Notes under the pieces: model-generated | Told to the model about the DNA's origin: nothing | Database searches by the model: none | Seen by the model: the letters and a program-made list of their open reading frames with translations, nothing else | Shown here: in pieces, positions 15,530 through 25,494 of the stretch | How the letters are laid out: every line of letters starts with the position of its first letter | Numbering within the stretch: position 1 is the first letter of the stretch | Translations under genes and position numbers: made by a program | DNA from: Alkalihalobacillus sp. TS-13 | GTDB taxonomy: Bacteria > Bacillota > Bacilli > Bacillales > Fictibacillaceae | NCBI RefSeq assembly: GCF_019720915.1 | Contig: NZ_JAHKSI010000001.1 | Location: 434,001 to 498,000 of the forward strand | Length of the DNA: 64,000 bases | Reading direction: 5' to 3'

Positions 15530-17155
15530 ATGATCGTAACATCAATAAATAACATCGCAAAAACGTATGCAGGTACTTGGATTTTTGAAGATATATCACT
15601 ACAAATTTATGAAAAAGACCGTATTGCACTCATCGGTCCGAATGGCGCTGGAAAATCAACATTGATGAAGTGCATTGCGGGAATCGAACACGTCAACAAA
15701 GGCAATATTTCATACAAAAAAGAGTTGTCAATCGGCATGCTGGATCAGATTCCCGATATCGAGGAAGGATTGACCGTTGAAGACGTCCTTAAGCAATCGT
15801 TTGTTGAAGTGTATGATATCGAACAACAATTGAAACAGGTCACTGAAAAAATGGCAGATCCTGGTGAACAAGATCATCTTGAGAAGCATTTCAATAAATT
15901 CAGTAAGCTGCAGAACCGCTTGGAAGAAGTGAATGGTTACGCAGTCGACTCGAAAATAAAAGGGGTTTTGCATGGACTTGGATTGGAACTTTTATGCGAT
16001 AAGCCTTTCCAGTCCTTGAGCGGTGGAGAACAGACGAAAGTCGGGCTAGCTGCAATCTTGCTTGAAGAACCCGATCTGCTATTACTCGATGAGCCGACAA
16101 ACCATCTCGATATGGAAGCACTTGACTGGTTGGAGGAGTATATCCGTAATTATGATGGAGCAGTCGTTATCATTTCGCATGACCGTTATTTCCTTGATGC
16201 GGTTGCTACGAAAACCATGGAGATCGATTCAGGGATCATCGAGGAATATAAAGGGAATTATTCAACCTTCGTAAAAGAAAAAGAGAAACGTTTGATGCTC
16301 GAATTCCAGGCTTATCAGGACCAGCAGAAGAAAATCAAAAAAATGAAAGAAGCGATTAAACGGATGCGGGAGTGGGCTATCCGGGCTGACAATCCAAAAA
16401 TGCACAAGCGCGCTCGGAACATGGAACGGGCACTGGAACGGATGGATAAGCTCGATCGTCCTAAGTTCGAACGGCAGACGGCGTCCCTTGGGTTCAATTC
16501 CGCCAAACGCAGTGGGAAAGATGTAGTCATTTTCGAAGACGTCACGAAGGATACCGGAGACCGTATGTTGTTTGAAAATTTGACCATGCTGCTCCAATAC
16601 AGGGAACGTGCTGCGATCATCGGTAAAAACGGGGTCGGTAAGTCGACAATCCTCCGTTTGATTTTAGGGGAAATCGAGGCTGATCATGGAAATGTCCGTA
16701 TCGGAGCATCGGTCAAGATCGGTTACTTGTCGCAACAAGGGCTGACAGGTTATGAAGACTGGACCGTCCTCGATGCCTATCGGGATATCGCTAAAGTCGA
16801 GGAAGGAGAAGCCCGCTATCGGCTGAGCCGGTTCTTGTTTTTCGGAAAAGACGTTTTTCAAAAGGTGAACAAGTTGAGCGGCGGGGAGCGGACACGATTA
16901 CGACTAGCACAAATGATGTCCGAGAATTATAATCTGTTGCTGCTAGATGAGCCGACGAACCATCTCGATATCGAGTCACGAGAGGCATTGGAAGAGGCTT
17001 TAGAAGGGTTTCAGGGTACAATCCTAGTCGTGTCGCATGACCGGTACTTTTTGAACAAACTGATGGACCGGACCTACTGGCTAGAAGACCAGCAGTTGAA
17101 AAGCTACATCGGCAATTATGAAGCCGCAAAAGAAAAAAGAATGCAACTGAGTTGA
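15530..17155 (+). CDS. ABC-F family ATPase (ribosome-associated type)
   Basis: A 541-residue protein with two ABC ATPase domains and no membrane segments. Domain 1 has Walker A GPNGAGKST (about residues 36-44), LSGGEQ and LLLLDEPTNHLD. Domain 2 has GKNGVGKST, LSGGERTRLRLAQ and again LLLLDEPTNHLD. The linker (about residues 240-325) is a charged coiled coil with KKIKKMKEAIKRMREWA and KMHKRARNMERALERM, the segment that reaches the ribosomal P site in ABC-F factors. Such proteins relieve stalled ribosomes or protect against ribosome-targeting drugs; which applies here cannot be told. AAAGGAGAC precedes ATG 15530. Length is close to B. subtilis YkpA and YfmM. Confidence 0.9.
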   Translation: MIVTSINNIAKTYAGTWIFEDISLQIYEKDRIALIGPNGAGKSTLMKCIAGIEHVNKGNISYKKELSIGMLDQIPDIEEGLTVEDVLKQSFVEVYDIEQQLKQVTEKMADPGEQDHLEKHFNKFSKLQNRLEEVNGYAVDSKIKGVLHGLGLELLCDKPFQSLSGGEQTKVGLAAILLEEPDLLLLDEPTNHLDMEALDWLEEYIRNYDGAVVIISHDRYFLDAVATKTMEIDSGIIEEYKGNYSTFVKEKEKRLMLEFQAYQDQQKKIKKMKEAIKRMREWAIRADNPKMHKRARNMERALERMDKLDRPKFERQTASLGFNSAKRSGKDVVIFEDVTKDTGDRMLFENLTMLLQYRERAAIIGKNGVGKSTILRLILGEIEADHGNVRIGASVKIGYLSQQGLTGYEDWTVLDAYRDIAKVEEGEARYRLSRFLFFGKDVFQKVNKLSGGERTRLRLAQMMSENYNLLLLDEPTNHLDIESREALEEALEGFQGTILVVSHDRYFLNKLMDRTYWLEDQQLKSYIGNYEAAKEKRMQLS

Positions 17156-17176
17156 ATTCTTTGAATGCGTTTGTTT

Positions 17177-17210
17177 AGGGACTGGCACATGGTGTCGGTC
17201 CTTCTTTTAG
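17177..17210 (+). terminator. Intrinsic terminator after the ABC-F gene
   Basis: GGGACTGGCACA pairs with GGTGTCGGTCC (with G-U pairs), followed by TTCTTTT. Confidence 0.7.
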
Positions 17211-17481
17211 TTGGCGTTTTGAGCGCATGGAAATGTGAAAAATAAGATTCGAGCTAATTCATGAGGATTTCATAAGACCGTTCATGCACGGAGATTTTAT
17301 ATGATGAGACCATAGTTTTGTGAAAAACCAAAACGAGGTGATCAAAGAGGCTTTCTGACCGTAAAAACAGGAAAAGACCAAATTGATATACAGAACGTTC
17401 TCAAGTCGAGGTATCCTCTATGATCTTCCACCTAGATCTTAACACCCTCCTAAACTGGAAAAAATTCTCACCGTCCAACTA

Positions 17482-17511
17482 TTGCATATAGAACTTATGT
17501 TCGCATATAAT
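17482..17511 (+). promoter_or_regulatory. LexA-controlled SigA promoter of the WYL-yhjD-addBA-sbcDC operon
   Basis: TTGCAT (17482-17487) and TATAAT (17506-17511) have an 18-bp spacer, and the spacer contains AGAACTTATGTTCG (17490-17503). This fits the Gram-positive LexA box CGAACNNNNGTTCG at every position but the first. Repressor bound there would block RNA polymerase, so the whole downstream unit should be SOS-inducible. The remaining 300 bases of this gap (17211-17481) show no other feature I can support. Confidence 0.83.
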
Positions 17512-17533
17512 AATAAAAAATGGAGGGTTGAGC

Positions 17534-17764
17534 ATGAGAAGGATGTTAATTCGATCATTTGAACAAAAGAAGCCGGTTGAAATCGTTTACCTGTCCAACG
17601 ATGGTACGATTACCCAGCGTATGGTCTGGATCACATCACTCACGGAAACAACGATGTCAGGATATTGTTCCTTAAGAAAGCAGACTCGGACTTTCAGCAT
17701 CGATCGGATTCTTTCAGCGCGCATGCTTCCATTGCGGAAGAACAGAAATACCAACGCTGGATAA
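17534..17764 (+). CDS. WYL-domain mini-protein
   Basis: A 76-residue protein that is almost only a WYL-like Sm-fold domain: EIVYLSNDGTITQRMVWI, then GYCSLRKQTRTFSIDRILSA near the C terminus, matching the ending of WYL domains (LR...RTF.IDRI). WYL domains usually sense ligands or single-stranded DNA in larger regulators; here there is no helix-turn-helix part. ATG 17534 is well spaced from TGGAGGG; TTG at 17528 is too close. It is the first gene after a LexA box and 16 bp before the yhjD-like gene, which suggests a DNA-damage-linked role. That is inference. Confidence 0.7.
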   Translation: MRRMLIRSFEQKKPVEIVYLSNDGTITQRMVWITSLTETTMSGYCSLRKQTRTFSIDRILSARMLPLRKNRNTNAG

Positions 17765-17780
17765 GGAGGGGCATAGATTC

Positions 17781-18164
17781 ATGTATGCGACAAAAGAGGA
17801 AAGCCTGCTTATCGATCGTTTCATTCTGTACCCGATGTTATTGACAATCCTCAATCGGGATTTGCAAATTTTCCAACGTTCACCATTCAAATTCACCCAG
17901 CCTTATGTCCTCTGGATTGAAAATAAGATGACAGAAATTTCACATGAACTTCATCACATCCGGAAAGAAATGAAAGCGAAGAACATCAAAGTATCCTTTC
18001 ATCAAAGGTACGAGGATACGTCAGAATATAACATCATCGTCCGGGGCTATCATGAAGTCATCAAATATTCCAACTTCCATCTTCGGAATCAAGCGGAACT
18101 GACACTCCAAAGGCTTTTCCTCGACCAAGCATGGAAAGAACCAAGCACAGGCGATTTGCATTGA
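17781..18164 (+). CDS. yhjD: YhjD-like protein of unknown function
   Basis: A 127-residue soluble protein, helical and rich in His, Arg and aromatics (MTEISHELHHIRKEMKAKNIK). The motif IIVRGYHEVIKYSNFHLRNQAELTLQRLFL lies near the C terminus. It resembles B. subtilis YhjD, a short protein of unknown function that I recall being listed among DNA-damage-induced genes. AAGGAGGGG precedes ATG 17781. It lies between the LexA-boxed WYL gene and addB, 92 bp before the addB start, so it is probably part of the same transcript. Confidence 0.68.
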   Translation: MYATKEESLLIDRFILYPMLLTILNRDLQIFQRSPFKFTQPYVLWIENKMTEISHELHHIRKEMKAKNIKVSFHQRYEDTSEYNIIVRGYHEVIKYSNFHLRNQAELTLQRLFLDQAWKEPSTGDLH

Positions 18165-18256
18165 CTGTTTTTCAATACTTGGCAAATCTTAAAACCTACA
18201 AAAGCATACGAAAACATGAGATAATAGGAACTAGGATTCGGAAAGGAGAAATGTAC

Positions 18257-21200
18257 ATGTCGGTCCGATTTTTGGTCGGAAGATCCGGTAGTGGCAAAAC
18301 GACAGTCTGTTTAGACGAAATGAGGAAACAGTTACATACTAACCCAAAAGGGAACCCACTCGTTATGCTCGTACCTGATCAGATGACCTTTCAAATGGAA
18401 TATGAACTGGTAAAAACACCTGGACTAGGCGGAATGATTCGTGCACAGGTGTTTAGTTTTTCCCGCCTCGCTTTGAAGGTTCTCCAGGAAGTGGGGGGAT
18501 TGACACGTTACCATCTGAATTCGACAGGGATGAATATGCTTTTGCGTAAAGTCGTTGAAAAGCAAAAGGATCAACTCATCCTGTTCCATAAGTCATCGGA
18601 ACAAAGCGGTTTTTATGAACTGTTAGAAGAAATGATAACGGAGTTCAAACGCTATTGCTTAGGGGCAAGTGACATAGAAGAGTTGGAACACACACTTATG
18701 GGCGAGAATGATGATCGCACCCTTTTAAAAGATAAACTGCATGATTTACATATCATCTACAATCAACTGGAAGAATTGCTTGCTGATAAATACGTAGATT
18801 CAGAGGATTATTTACGATTGCTGGAGGAACGGATGGCGGAGTCGACGTTTTTCGATGGCTGCGAGGTATGGGTCGATGGATTTCATAGTTATACACCGCA
18901 AGAGCTTGGTGCGCTGCGGACTTTGATGAAAAAAGCGGATCGTATGACGATCACTTTGACGATGGATGAAGCGACCGATAATCCACCATCGGACCTGGAT
19001 TTGTTCCGAATGACGACGACTACCTACCAAAAGCTGAAGAATATTGTTGAAGAAGAAGGCGTCGAAATTGAAACAGTTCAGAAGCTGCCTCAGAAACCAC
19101 GCTTTGAAGAATCGTCTTCGATCAGACATCTGGAAAATTATTATCATGAGCGGCCGGTCGTCCCATTTTATGGTGATGAATGTACTGTTCAGCTCAGCGG
19201 TGCGGTCAATAGAAGGGCAGAGATCGAAGGGATTGCAAGAGACATTCAAGAGCTTGTCCAGAAAAAAGGGTATCGGTATCGTGATATTGCAGTGCTTGTG
19301 AGGGATCCTTCTTCCTATTCGGATTTATTGAATACATTATTCGAAGATTACGAGATTCCGTATTTCCTTGATCAAAAGCGCTCGATGCTGCATCATCCAT
19401 TGATTGAATGTATCCGATCGAGTTTGGATATCATCCTTCAAAACTGGCGATATGACGCTGTATTTCGTTGCATTAAGACAGATTTGCTGATGGATCAGGA
19501 TAGTGCGACCCAGGATTTCCGTGAACAGGTCGATTTAATGGAGAACTATGTACTGGCGCATGGAATCCATGGGAAGAAGAAATGGACAAGCAATGAAAAT
19601 TGGATTTATCGGAAGTTCCGTTCACTGGATTTCAGCTTCGGAAGTCAAACGGATGAGGAGCTGACTAAGCAGCGTCTAATCAATGATGCAAGACAAAAGG
19701 TAGCTGATCCGTTATCAAGATTGGAACGGGATTTGAAAGCTGCAAAAACTGGGAAGTCGCTATGTGAAGCGTTGTTCCTTTATCTTGAGTATCTGCAGGT
19801 TCCTGCAAAACTTGAGGAATGGCGCTATCAGGCGGAAAAAGCCGGCAATCTGAGGCTGGCGAGAGAGCATGATCAAGTGTGGAGTGCGGTCATCGATCTA
19901 ATGGAACAAATGGTTGAAATCGTCGGGAATGAACCATTGAGTCTCGAATTGTTCACCAAGATGCTCGATACAGGTCTTGAGTCGATGCGTTTTGCACTCG
20001 TACCTCCGGCTATTGATCAGGTATTGATCGGAAGCCTTGATCGATCCAGGTTTTACAAAGTGAAATGCAGTTTCATTATCGGGGTCAATGATGGCGTTTT
20101 GCCAGCAAAACCGACAGAAGAAGGAGTTCTATCTGAAGATGACCGTGAAGCGCTTGTAACACTCGGTGCAGAGATGGCCCCGACTTCACGGGAGAATTTG
20201 CTGGATGAGAATTTCCTCATCTATATGGCTTTGTCAAGTGCATCGGATCATTTATATGTCTCTTACCCGTTAGCAGATGAAGAAGGGAAGTCCCTTGTTC
20301 CGTCGATTCTCATCAATCAGCTGAAAGAATTGCTTCCGAAGCAATCTGAACGTCTATTGATGCAAGAACCGAGTGAGAGTGATGAGACTAATTCCCGGTT
20401 CATCGTCCGTCCAGGAAAGACGCTATCTTTCCTGACTGTACAATTGCGGCAGTGGCAGAAGGGCTATCCAATTGCTGAGGATTGGTGGCATGTATACAAC
20501 TGGTTCGTCGAGAGTGACGAGTGGGAGGCAAAAGCGAGACGGACGATCCACAGTCTCTTTTACCAAAATAAAACGGACAGGCTTAAGGGCGAAACGAGTA
20601 AGGAATTGTATGGCGATCACCTGAAAGCGAGTGTATCGAGGATGGAGAAACATCAGTCTTGTCCATTCTCGCATTTTGCCAGCTATGGATTGAAGCTCGA
20701 GGAAAGACAGATGTTCAGACTTGAGGCACCGGATATTGGACAGTTGTTCCATGCTGCGTTGAAGGAAGTCTCGGATTATCTGCAACAGCGGGGCATTGAT
20801 TGGAGAGAGCTTTCGGCAGCAGATTGTTATCGTATTGCTGGAGAAATGGTCGAAAAGCTTGCACCACGCTTACAGAGTCAGATTCTATTAAGCTCGAACC
20901 GCTATCAATATATCAAACGGAAATTGAAAAATGTCGTTGGAAGAGCTTCCTACGTACTCAGCCAGCAAGCGAAGGCGAGCGGGTTTTCACCAGTGGGACT
21001 TGAGCTCGGGTTTGGCAACTCAGATAAAATCCCGCCGTTGAAATATACGTTACCGAATGGGACGACAATGGAAGTGATCGGTCGGATTGATCGGGTCGAT
21101 GCAGCAACCAATCATGATGGACTGTTCCTTCGCGTCATCGACTATAAATCAAGCCAAAAAGGGTTGAATTTGTCTGAGGTTTATTACGGAATCGCACTAC

Positions 21201-21754
21201 AGATGCTTACCTACCTGGATGTGGTGATCACCCATTCTGACCGTTGGCTTAATAAAACCGCGGATCCAGCAGGTGTCCTGTATTTCCATGTGCACGATCC
21301 CGTCCACTCATCGAAAAAGCTTTTGACCTTAGATGAAATCGAGAAAGAGCTTTTCAAGAAGTTCAAGATGAAAGGCTATGTACTTGAGGATGAAGACGTC
21401 GTCCAGCTGATGGATGAAGGTATAGATGGACACTCTGAAATCATCCCTGTCGCTACAAAGAAAGATGGCAGTTTCCGTAAAGGGTCATCACTCATGAACA
21501 AAGAGCAATTCAATGAGGTCCGCTCCTACGTCCGTTCGATGATCGGTTCCATCGGGACGGATATTACGAACGGAAATATCGATATCGCACCGTATGAAAT
21601 GCAAAAACGAACACCTTGTACGTTTTGTTCGTTCCGATCAGTGTGTCAGTTCGATCATTCATTGGAAGAGAATAACTATCGACTATTGAAGAATATAAAA
21701 GACGATGAACTGTTTGAACGAATTCGAAAGAAAGGGGGAGATCAGAATGCGTGA
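18257..21754 (+). CDS. addB: AddB, ATP-dependent helicase/deoxyribonuclease subunit B
   Basis: An 1165-residue subunit of the AddAB enzyme, which processes double-strand breaks and recognises Chi before RecA loading. Walker A-like GRSGSGKTT is at residues 8-16. The C-terminal nuclease domain has LRVIDYKSSQKG. The four-cysteine iron-sulfur staple is visible as a distant Cys in HQSCPFSHFASYGL (about residue 802) plus the C-terminal cluster TPCTFCSFRSVCQF. ATG 18257 is chosen because AAAGGAG is 8 bases upstream and the protein then begins MSVRFLVGRSGSGKT as in B. subtilis AddB (about 1166 residues). The 3' end overlaps addA by 8 bp. Confidence 0.97.
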   Translation: MSVRFLVGRSGSGKTTVCLDEMRKQLHTNPKGNPLVMLVPDQMTFQMEYELVKTPGLGGMIRAQVFSFSRLALKVLQEVGGLTRYHLNSTGMNMLLRKVVEKQKDQLILFHKSSEQSGFYELLEEMITEFKRYCLGASDIEELEHTLMGENDDRTLLKDKLHDLHIIYNQLEELLADKYVDSEDYLRLLEERMAESTFFDGCEVWVDGFHSYTPQELGALRTLMKKADRMTITLTMDEATDNPPSDLDLFRMTTTTYQKLKNIVEEEGVEIETVQKLPQKPRFEESSSIRHLENYYHERPVVPFYGDECTVQLSGAVNRRAEIEGIARDIQELVQKKGYRYRDIAVLVRDPSSYSDLLNTLFEDYEIPYFLDQKRSMLHHPLIECIRSSLDIILQNWRYDAVFRCIKTDLLMDQDSATQDFREQVDLMENYVLAHGIHGKKKWTSNENWIYRKFRSLDFSFGSQTDEELTKQRLINDARQKVADPLSRLERDLKAAKTGKSLCEALFLYLEYLQVPAKLEEWRYQAEKAGNLRLAREHDQVWSAVIDLMEQMVEIVGNEPLSLELFTKMLDTGLESMRFALVPPAIDQVLIGSLDRSRFYKVKCSFIIGVNDGVLPAKPTEEGVLSEDDREALVTLGAEMAPTSRENLLDENFLIYMALSSASDHLYVSYPLADEEGKSLVPSILINQLKELLPKQSERLLMQEPSESDETNSRFIVRPGKTLSFLTVQLRQWQKGYPIAEDWWHVYNWFVESDEWEAKARRTIHSLFYQNKTDRLKGETSKELYGDHLKASVSRMEKHQSCPFSHFASYGLKLEERQMFRLEAPDIGQLFHAALKEVSDYLQQRGIDWRELSAADCYRIAGEMVEKLAPRLQSQILLSSNRYQYIKRKLKNVVGRASYVLSQQAKASGFSPVGLELGFGNSDKIPPLKYTLPNGTTMEVIGRIDRVDAATNHDGLFLRVIDYKSSQKGLNLSEVYYGIALQMLTYLDVVITHSDRWLNKTADPAGVLYFHVHDPVHSSKKLLTLDEIEKELFKKFKMKGYVLEDEDVVQLMDEGIDGHSEIIPVATKKDGSFRKGSSLMNKEQFNEVRSYVRSMIGSIGTDITNGNIDIAPYEMQKRTPCTFCSFRSVCQFDHSLEENNYRLLKNIKDDELFERIRKKGGDQNA

Positions 21755-24700
21755 TGTCATTCCAAAGCCTGAAGGGGCACAATGGACCGACGAACAGTGG
21801 CATGCAATCACAGCGAGAGGAGAGGACATCCTCGTCGCAGCTGCCGCCGGATCAGGCAAAACAGCTGTTCTCGTGGAACGGATCATCAGAAGACTGACGG
21901 ACCATGACGGTGTCGATGTCGACAGGTTATTGATCGTGACATTCACCAATGCAGCAGCTGCTGAGATGAGGAAACGGATCGGAATCGCGCTTGAGAAGGC
22001 ATTGAAGGAAAAGCCTGGCTCGCTTCACTTGAGACGACAGCTGACATTGTTGAACAGGGCGTCGATTTCAACCCTCCACTCCTTTTGTATCGAAGTTTTA
22101 CGAAAGTATTATTACCAATTGGACTTGGATCCTAATTTTCGGATTGCAGATGAAACCGAAGCGGAATTGATCCGTCAGGAAGTCCTTGAAGAACTTTTGG
22201 AAGAGGAGTATGGCCGAGAAGATAATGAACCGTTCTTCGATTTGGTCGACCGTTTCAGCAATGACCGCGGCGATGATGAAATCCAGAACATGATCATCCG
22301 CTTGTATGATTTTTCCCGCAGTTATCCATGGCCGGAGCAATGGCTTGAACAAATGGGTGGAAAATATTCGAAGAGCGAACAGGTGGAAACGATCGAGGAG
22401 CTTTCGTGGACGAATGAGTTGGTCCAGGATGTCCAGTTGCAGTTGCGAGGCATGCTTGAATTATTGGAACAAGCGAAGCAATGGGCGCTTCTTCCAGGCG
22501 GTCCAGGACCTTATTACGACACGTTGCTCGAAGATGAGCAGATGGTCCGCAATCTAATTGAATCTGGAACAGTGTCGTGGCAGAAGGTGTATGAAACGTT
22601 CCAGGAAAACAAATTTTCACGTTTGAAGGCGTGCAAAGGGGACGAGTACGACGAAGCTCTGAAAGAACGGGTCAAGTCGATAAGAGATCGTGTGAAAAAG
22701 CAAGTGGAAGGTCTTCAGGAAGAGTTGTTCAGCCGGTCTCCGAAATCATTCATCACCCATATCCGGGAACTCGCTCCAGTAATGCAGACGTTGATTAAGC
22801 TTGTAAAAAGCTTTTCAGTACGTTTCCAGTCCGCGAAGAAAGAAAAAGGACTGGTGGACTTTTCTGATTTGGAACATTTTTGCCTTGAGGTTCTGACAGG
22901 GGAAGGGTCATCAGAAAAACGGTTGGTTCCTTCCCAGGCAGCACAGGAATACCGCCAAAAATTCATTGAAGTCCTTGTCGATGAGTATCAGGATACGAAC
23001 CTTGTCCAAGAATCGATTGTCCAACTCGTCACGAAGGAGCAGGAAGAAGGATCGAACCTCTTCATGGTCGGTGATGTGAAACAAAGTATCTATCGTTTCC
23101 GACTGGCTGAACCGACTTTATTTTTAGATAAATATAAGCGTTTCTATGAATCGGATCCGGGGGAAGGGGTACGCATCGACTTGTCTAAAAACTTCCGGAG
23201 CCGGCGGGATGTTATCGATAGTACGAACTTCCTGTTCAAACAGATCATGAATGAAACAGTGGGTGAAATCGAATACGATGAAGCTGCGAAACTGCGCCTT
23301 GGAGCGGACTATCCTGAGAATGAACAAGCGGCCACAGAATTGGTTCTGATCGATCGAAGTGAAGAAGATGAGGAAGACGATGATATTGAGAATCTTGAAT
23401 CGATCCAGCTAGAAGCCCGATGGATGGCTAACCGGATCCAACAATTGATCGGCCATAATGAAGAACAGCAGCCTTATCAGGTCTATGATGGGAAGTTGAA
23501 ACAATATCGCCCGATCGAATACCGGGATATCGTGATCCTGTTACGCTCGACTTCTACAATAGCCCCGATCCTCCAGGAGGAGTTCAAAAAGCAAAGCATT
23601 CCAGCTTATGCAGACTTGTCAACAGGTTACTTCGAAGCTGTCGAGGTATCCGTCATGCTATCGTTGCTGCAGGTCATCGATAATCCGTATCAGGACATCC
23701 CACTTGCTTCAGTACTGCGTTCTCCGATCATCGCATTGACAGGTGAGGAATTGGCGGAAGTGCGGATTGCTGACAAAAAAGGCTCGTATTATGAAGCTGT
23801 CATGGCCTTTAAGAAACTAGCTGAGCCCTCGCCTGCTTTGGAGAAAATAGAATTTTTCTATAAAAAACTGCAAGAATGGCGGACGAAAGCACGTCAAGGG
23901 GATTTATCAGATCTTATCTGGCAGATCTACCGTGAAACGGGTTACTACGATTATGTAGGTGGAATGCCGGGTGGACAGCAGCGCCAGGCGAACCTGCGGG
24001 CATTATATGATCGTGCAAGACAATATGAAAATACATCATTCCGTGGTTTATTCCGTTTTCTTAGATTCATAGAACGGATGAGGGATCAAGGAAAGGATCT
24101 AGGAACTGCAAGAGCCTTGGGCGAACAAGAGGATGTCGTCCGGATCATGACGATCCACAAAAGTAAAGGGTTGGAGTTCCCGGTCGTTTTCCTTGCGAAC
24201 CTGAACAAGCGGTTTAATGAAATGGACTTGAGAGGGGGATTCCTCCTTCATAAAGAAATCGGATTCGGCGCAAAATTCATGAATCCGAAGCACAGGATCA
24301 GTTATCCGACATTGCCTCAACTTGCTATCCAGAAACGTCTCCGGATGGAGATGGTGGCCGAAGAGATGAGGATCCTCTATGTTGCATTGACACGTGCGCA
24401 AGAGAAACTGATTCTGCTAGGGGCAGCTCGGGATCTTGACAAACAAGTGACGCAGTGGGAACATCTCGTATCTCGAAAAGGGTGGTTATTACCTGACTTC
24501 GAGAGAGCATCAGCAAAATCATATCTGGATTGGATCGGTCCAGCAGTCATACGTCATCCAAGCATGGAGTTATTAAGAAACCGTGTAGGAAGCGGGAGTG
24601 CGATTGATGAGGACCTCACCCAGACCCAGCACAGATGGGCGCTATCCATCTTACCATCCCGGGATATCGTCGTGACGGATGAAGAGAAAGCAGAGGATAA

Positions 24701-25481
24701 AAGCACACGTCTTGAACAGATCAAATCATGGGAGCAGGTTGATACAGAAGGGTCGAGTGATGTAACAGAATCATTGTCATGGCGATATCCGTATCAGCTT
24801 ACGGAAAGGCATATGTCCAAGCAGTCTGTTACGGAATTGAAACGAAACTTGGAAACGCGAGACGAATATGGTGACACATCGTTTGTCCGACAGTTCCGTA
24901 ATTCACTCGGGGAACGTCCGAACTTCATGCAGGAAAAATCATTGAATGCCGCAGAGCGCGGTACGGCGATGCACCTTGTCATGCAGCATTTGACGAAGCC
25001 TGAAAACATCTCAAAGGAAACGATTGTTGAGACTGTCGCGAAGCTTGTCAACGACGAACTGCTGACCGAAGAGCAAGCAGATGCGATCGATTTTGTTTCC
25101 ATCGAGCGCTTTTTCAAAAGTGAACTCGGTGAACAGATTCAGACATGTACATCTGTCCATCGTGAAGTTCCGTTCAGTCTTGCTTTACCAGCTGGGGACG
25201 CCTATTCTGATTGGTCTGGCTCCCTTGATGAACATGTCCTCGTCCAGGGAGTGATGGACTGTGTGATTGAAGAGGACGATGGCTTTATTTTGCTTGACTA
25301 TAAGACAGATGCTATCAAAAATCGATTCGAGAATTTCGAGAAGGCACGGCCAGTTTTGGAGCGACGTTATCAAGTTCAACTTGAAATGTACGCAAATGCG
25401 ATTGAACAGATCTGGAAAAAGCCGTGCAAAAAGAAATATCTATACTTTTTTGATGGTGGACATCTTCTCCGTCTGCCATGA
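21747..25481 (+). CDS. addA: AddA, helicase-nuclease subunit A
   Basis: A 1244-residue UvrD/RecB-type helicase with a C-terminal nuclease. Helicase motifs are visible in order: ITARGEDILVAAAAGSGKTAV (Q/Walker A), VTFTNAAAAEMRKRI (Ia), FIEVLVDEYQDTN (II), FMVGDVKQSIYRFR (III), MTIHKSKGLEFPVVF (V) and LYVALTRAQEKL (VI). The RecB-type nuclease motif is ILLDYKTDA near the end. ATG 21747 has AAGGGGGAG upstream and overlaps the end of addB, a sign of coupled translation. It partners AddB; the complex replaces RecBCD in Bacilli. Confidence 0.97.
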   Translation: MRDVIPKPEGAQWTDEQWHAITARGEDILVAAAAGSGKTAVLVERIIRRLTDHDGVDVDRLLIVTFTNAAAAEMRKRIGIALEKALKEKPGSLHLRRQLTLLNRASISTLHSFCIEVLRKYYYQLDLDPNFRIADETEAELIRQEVLEELLEEEYGREDNEPFFDLVDRFSNDRGDDEIQNMIIRLYDFSRSYPWPEQWLEQMGGKYSKSEQVETIEELSWTNELVQDVQLQLRGMLELLEQAKQWALLPGGPGPYYDTLLEDEQMVRNLIESGTVSWQKVYETFQENKFSRLKACKGDEYDEALKERVKSIRDRVKKQVEGLQEELFSRSPKSFITHIRELAPVMQTLIKLVKSFSVRFQSAKKEKGLVDFSDLEHFCLEVLTGEGSSEKRLVPSQAAQEYRQKFIEVLVDEYQDTNLVQESIVQLVTKEQEEGSNLFMVGDVKQSIYRFRLAEPTLFLDKYKRFYESDPGEGVRIDLSKNFRSRRDVIDSTNFLFKQIMNETVGEIEYDEAAKLRLGADYPENEQAATELVLIDRSEEDEEDDDIENLESIQLEARWMANRIQQLIGHNEEQQPYQVYDGKLKQYRPIEYRDIVILLRSTSTIAPILQEEFKKQSIPAYADLSTGYFEAVEVSVMLSLLQVIDNPYQDIPLASVLRSPIIALTGEELAEVRIADKKGSYYEAVMAFKKLAEPSPALEKIEFFYKKLQEWRTKARQGDLSDLIWQIYRETGYYDYVGGMPGGQQRQANLRALYDRARQYENTSFRGLFRFLRFIERMRDQGKDLGTARALGEQEDVVRIMTIHKSKGLEFPVVFLANLNKRFNEMDLRGGFLLHKEIGFGAKFMNPKHRISYPTLPQLAIQKRLRMEMVAEEMRILYVALTRAQEKLILLGAARDLDKQVTQWEHLVSRKGWLLPDFERASAKSYLDWIGPAVIRHPSMELLRNRVGSGSAIDEDLTQTQHRWALSILPSRDIVVTDEEKAEDKSTRLEQIKSWEQVDTEGSSDVTESLSWRYPYQLTERHMSKQSVTELKRNLETRDEYGDTSFVRQFRNSLGERPNFMQEKSLNAAERGTAMHLVMQHLTKPENISKETIVETVAKLVNDELLTEEQADAIDFVSIERFFKSELGEQIQTCTSVHREVPFSLALPAGDAYSDWSGSLDEHVLVQGVMDCVIEEDDGFILLDYKTDAIKNRFENFEKARPVLERRYQVQLEMYANAIEQIWKKPCKKKYLYFFDGGHLLRLP

Positions 25482-25494
25482 CAAGGGGGAAACA

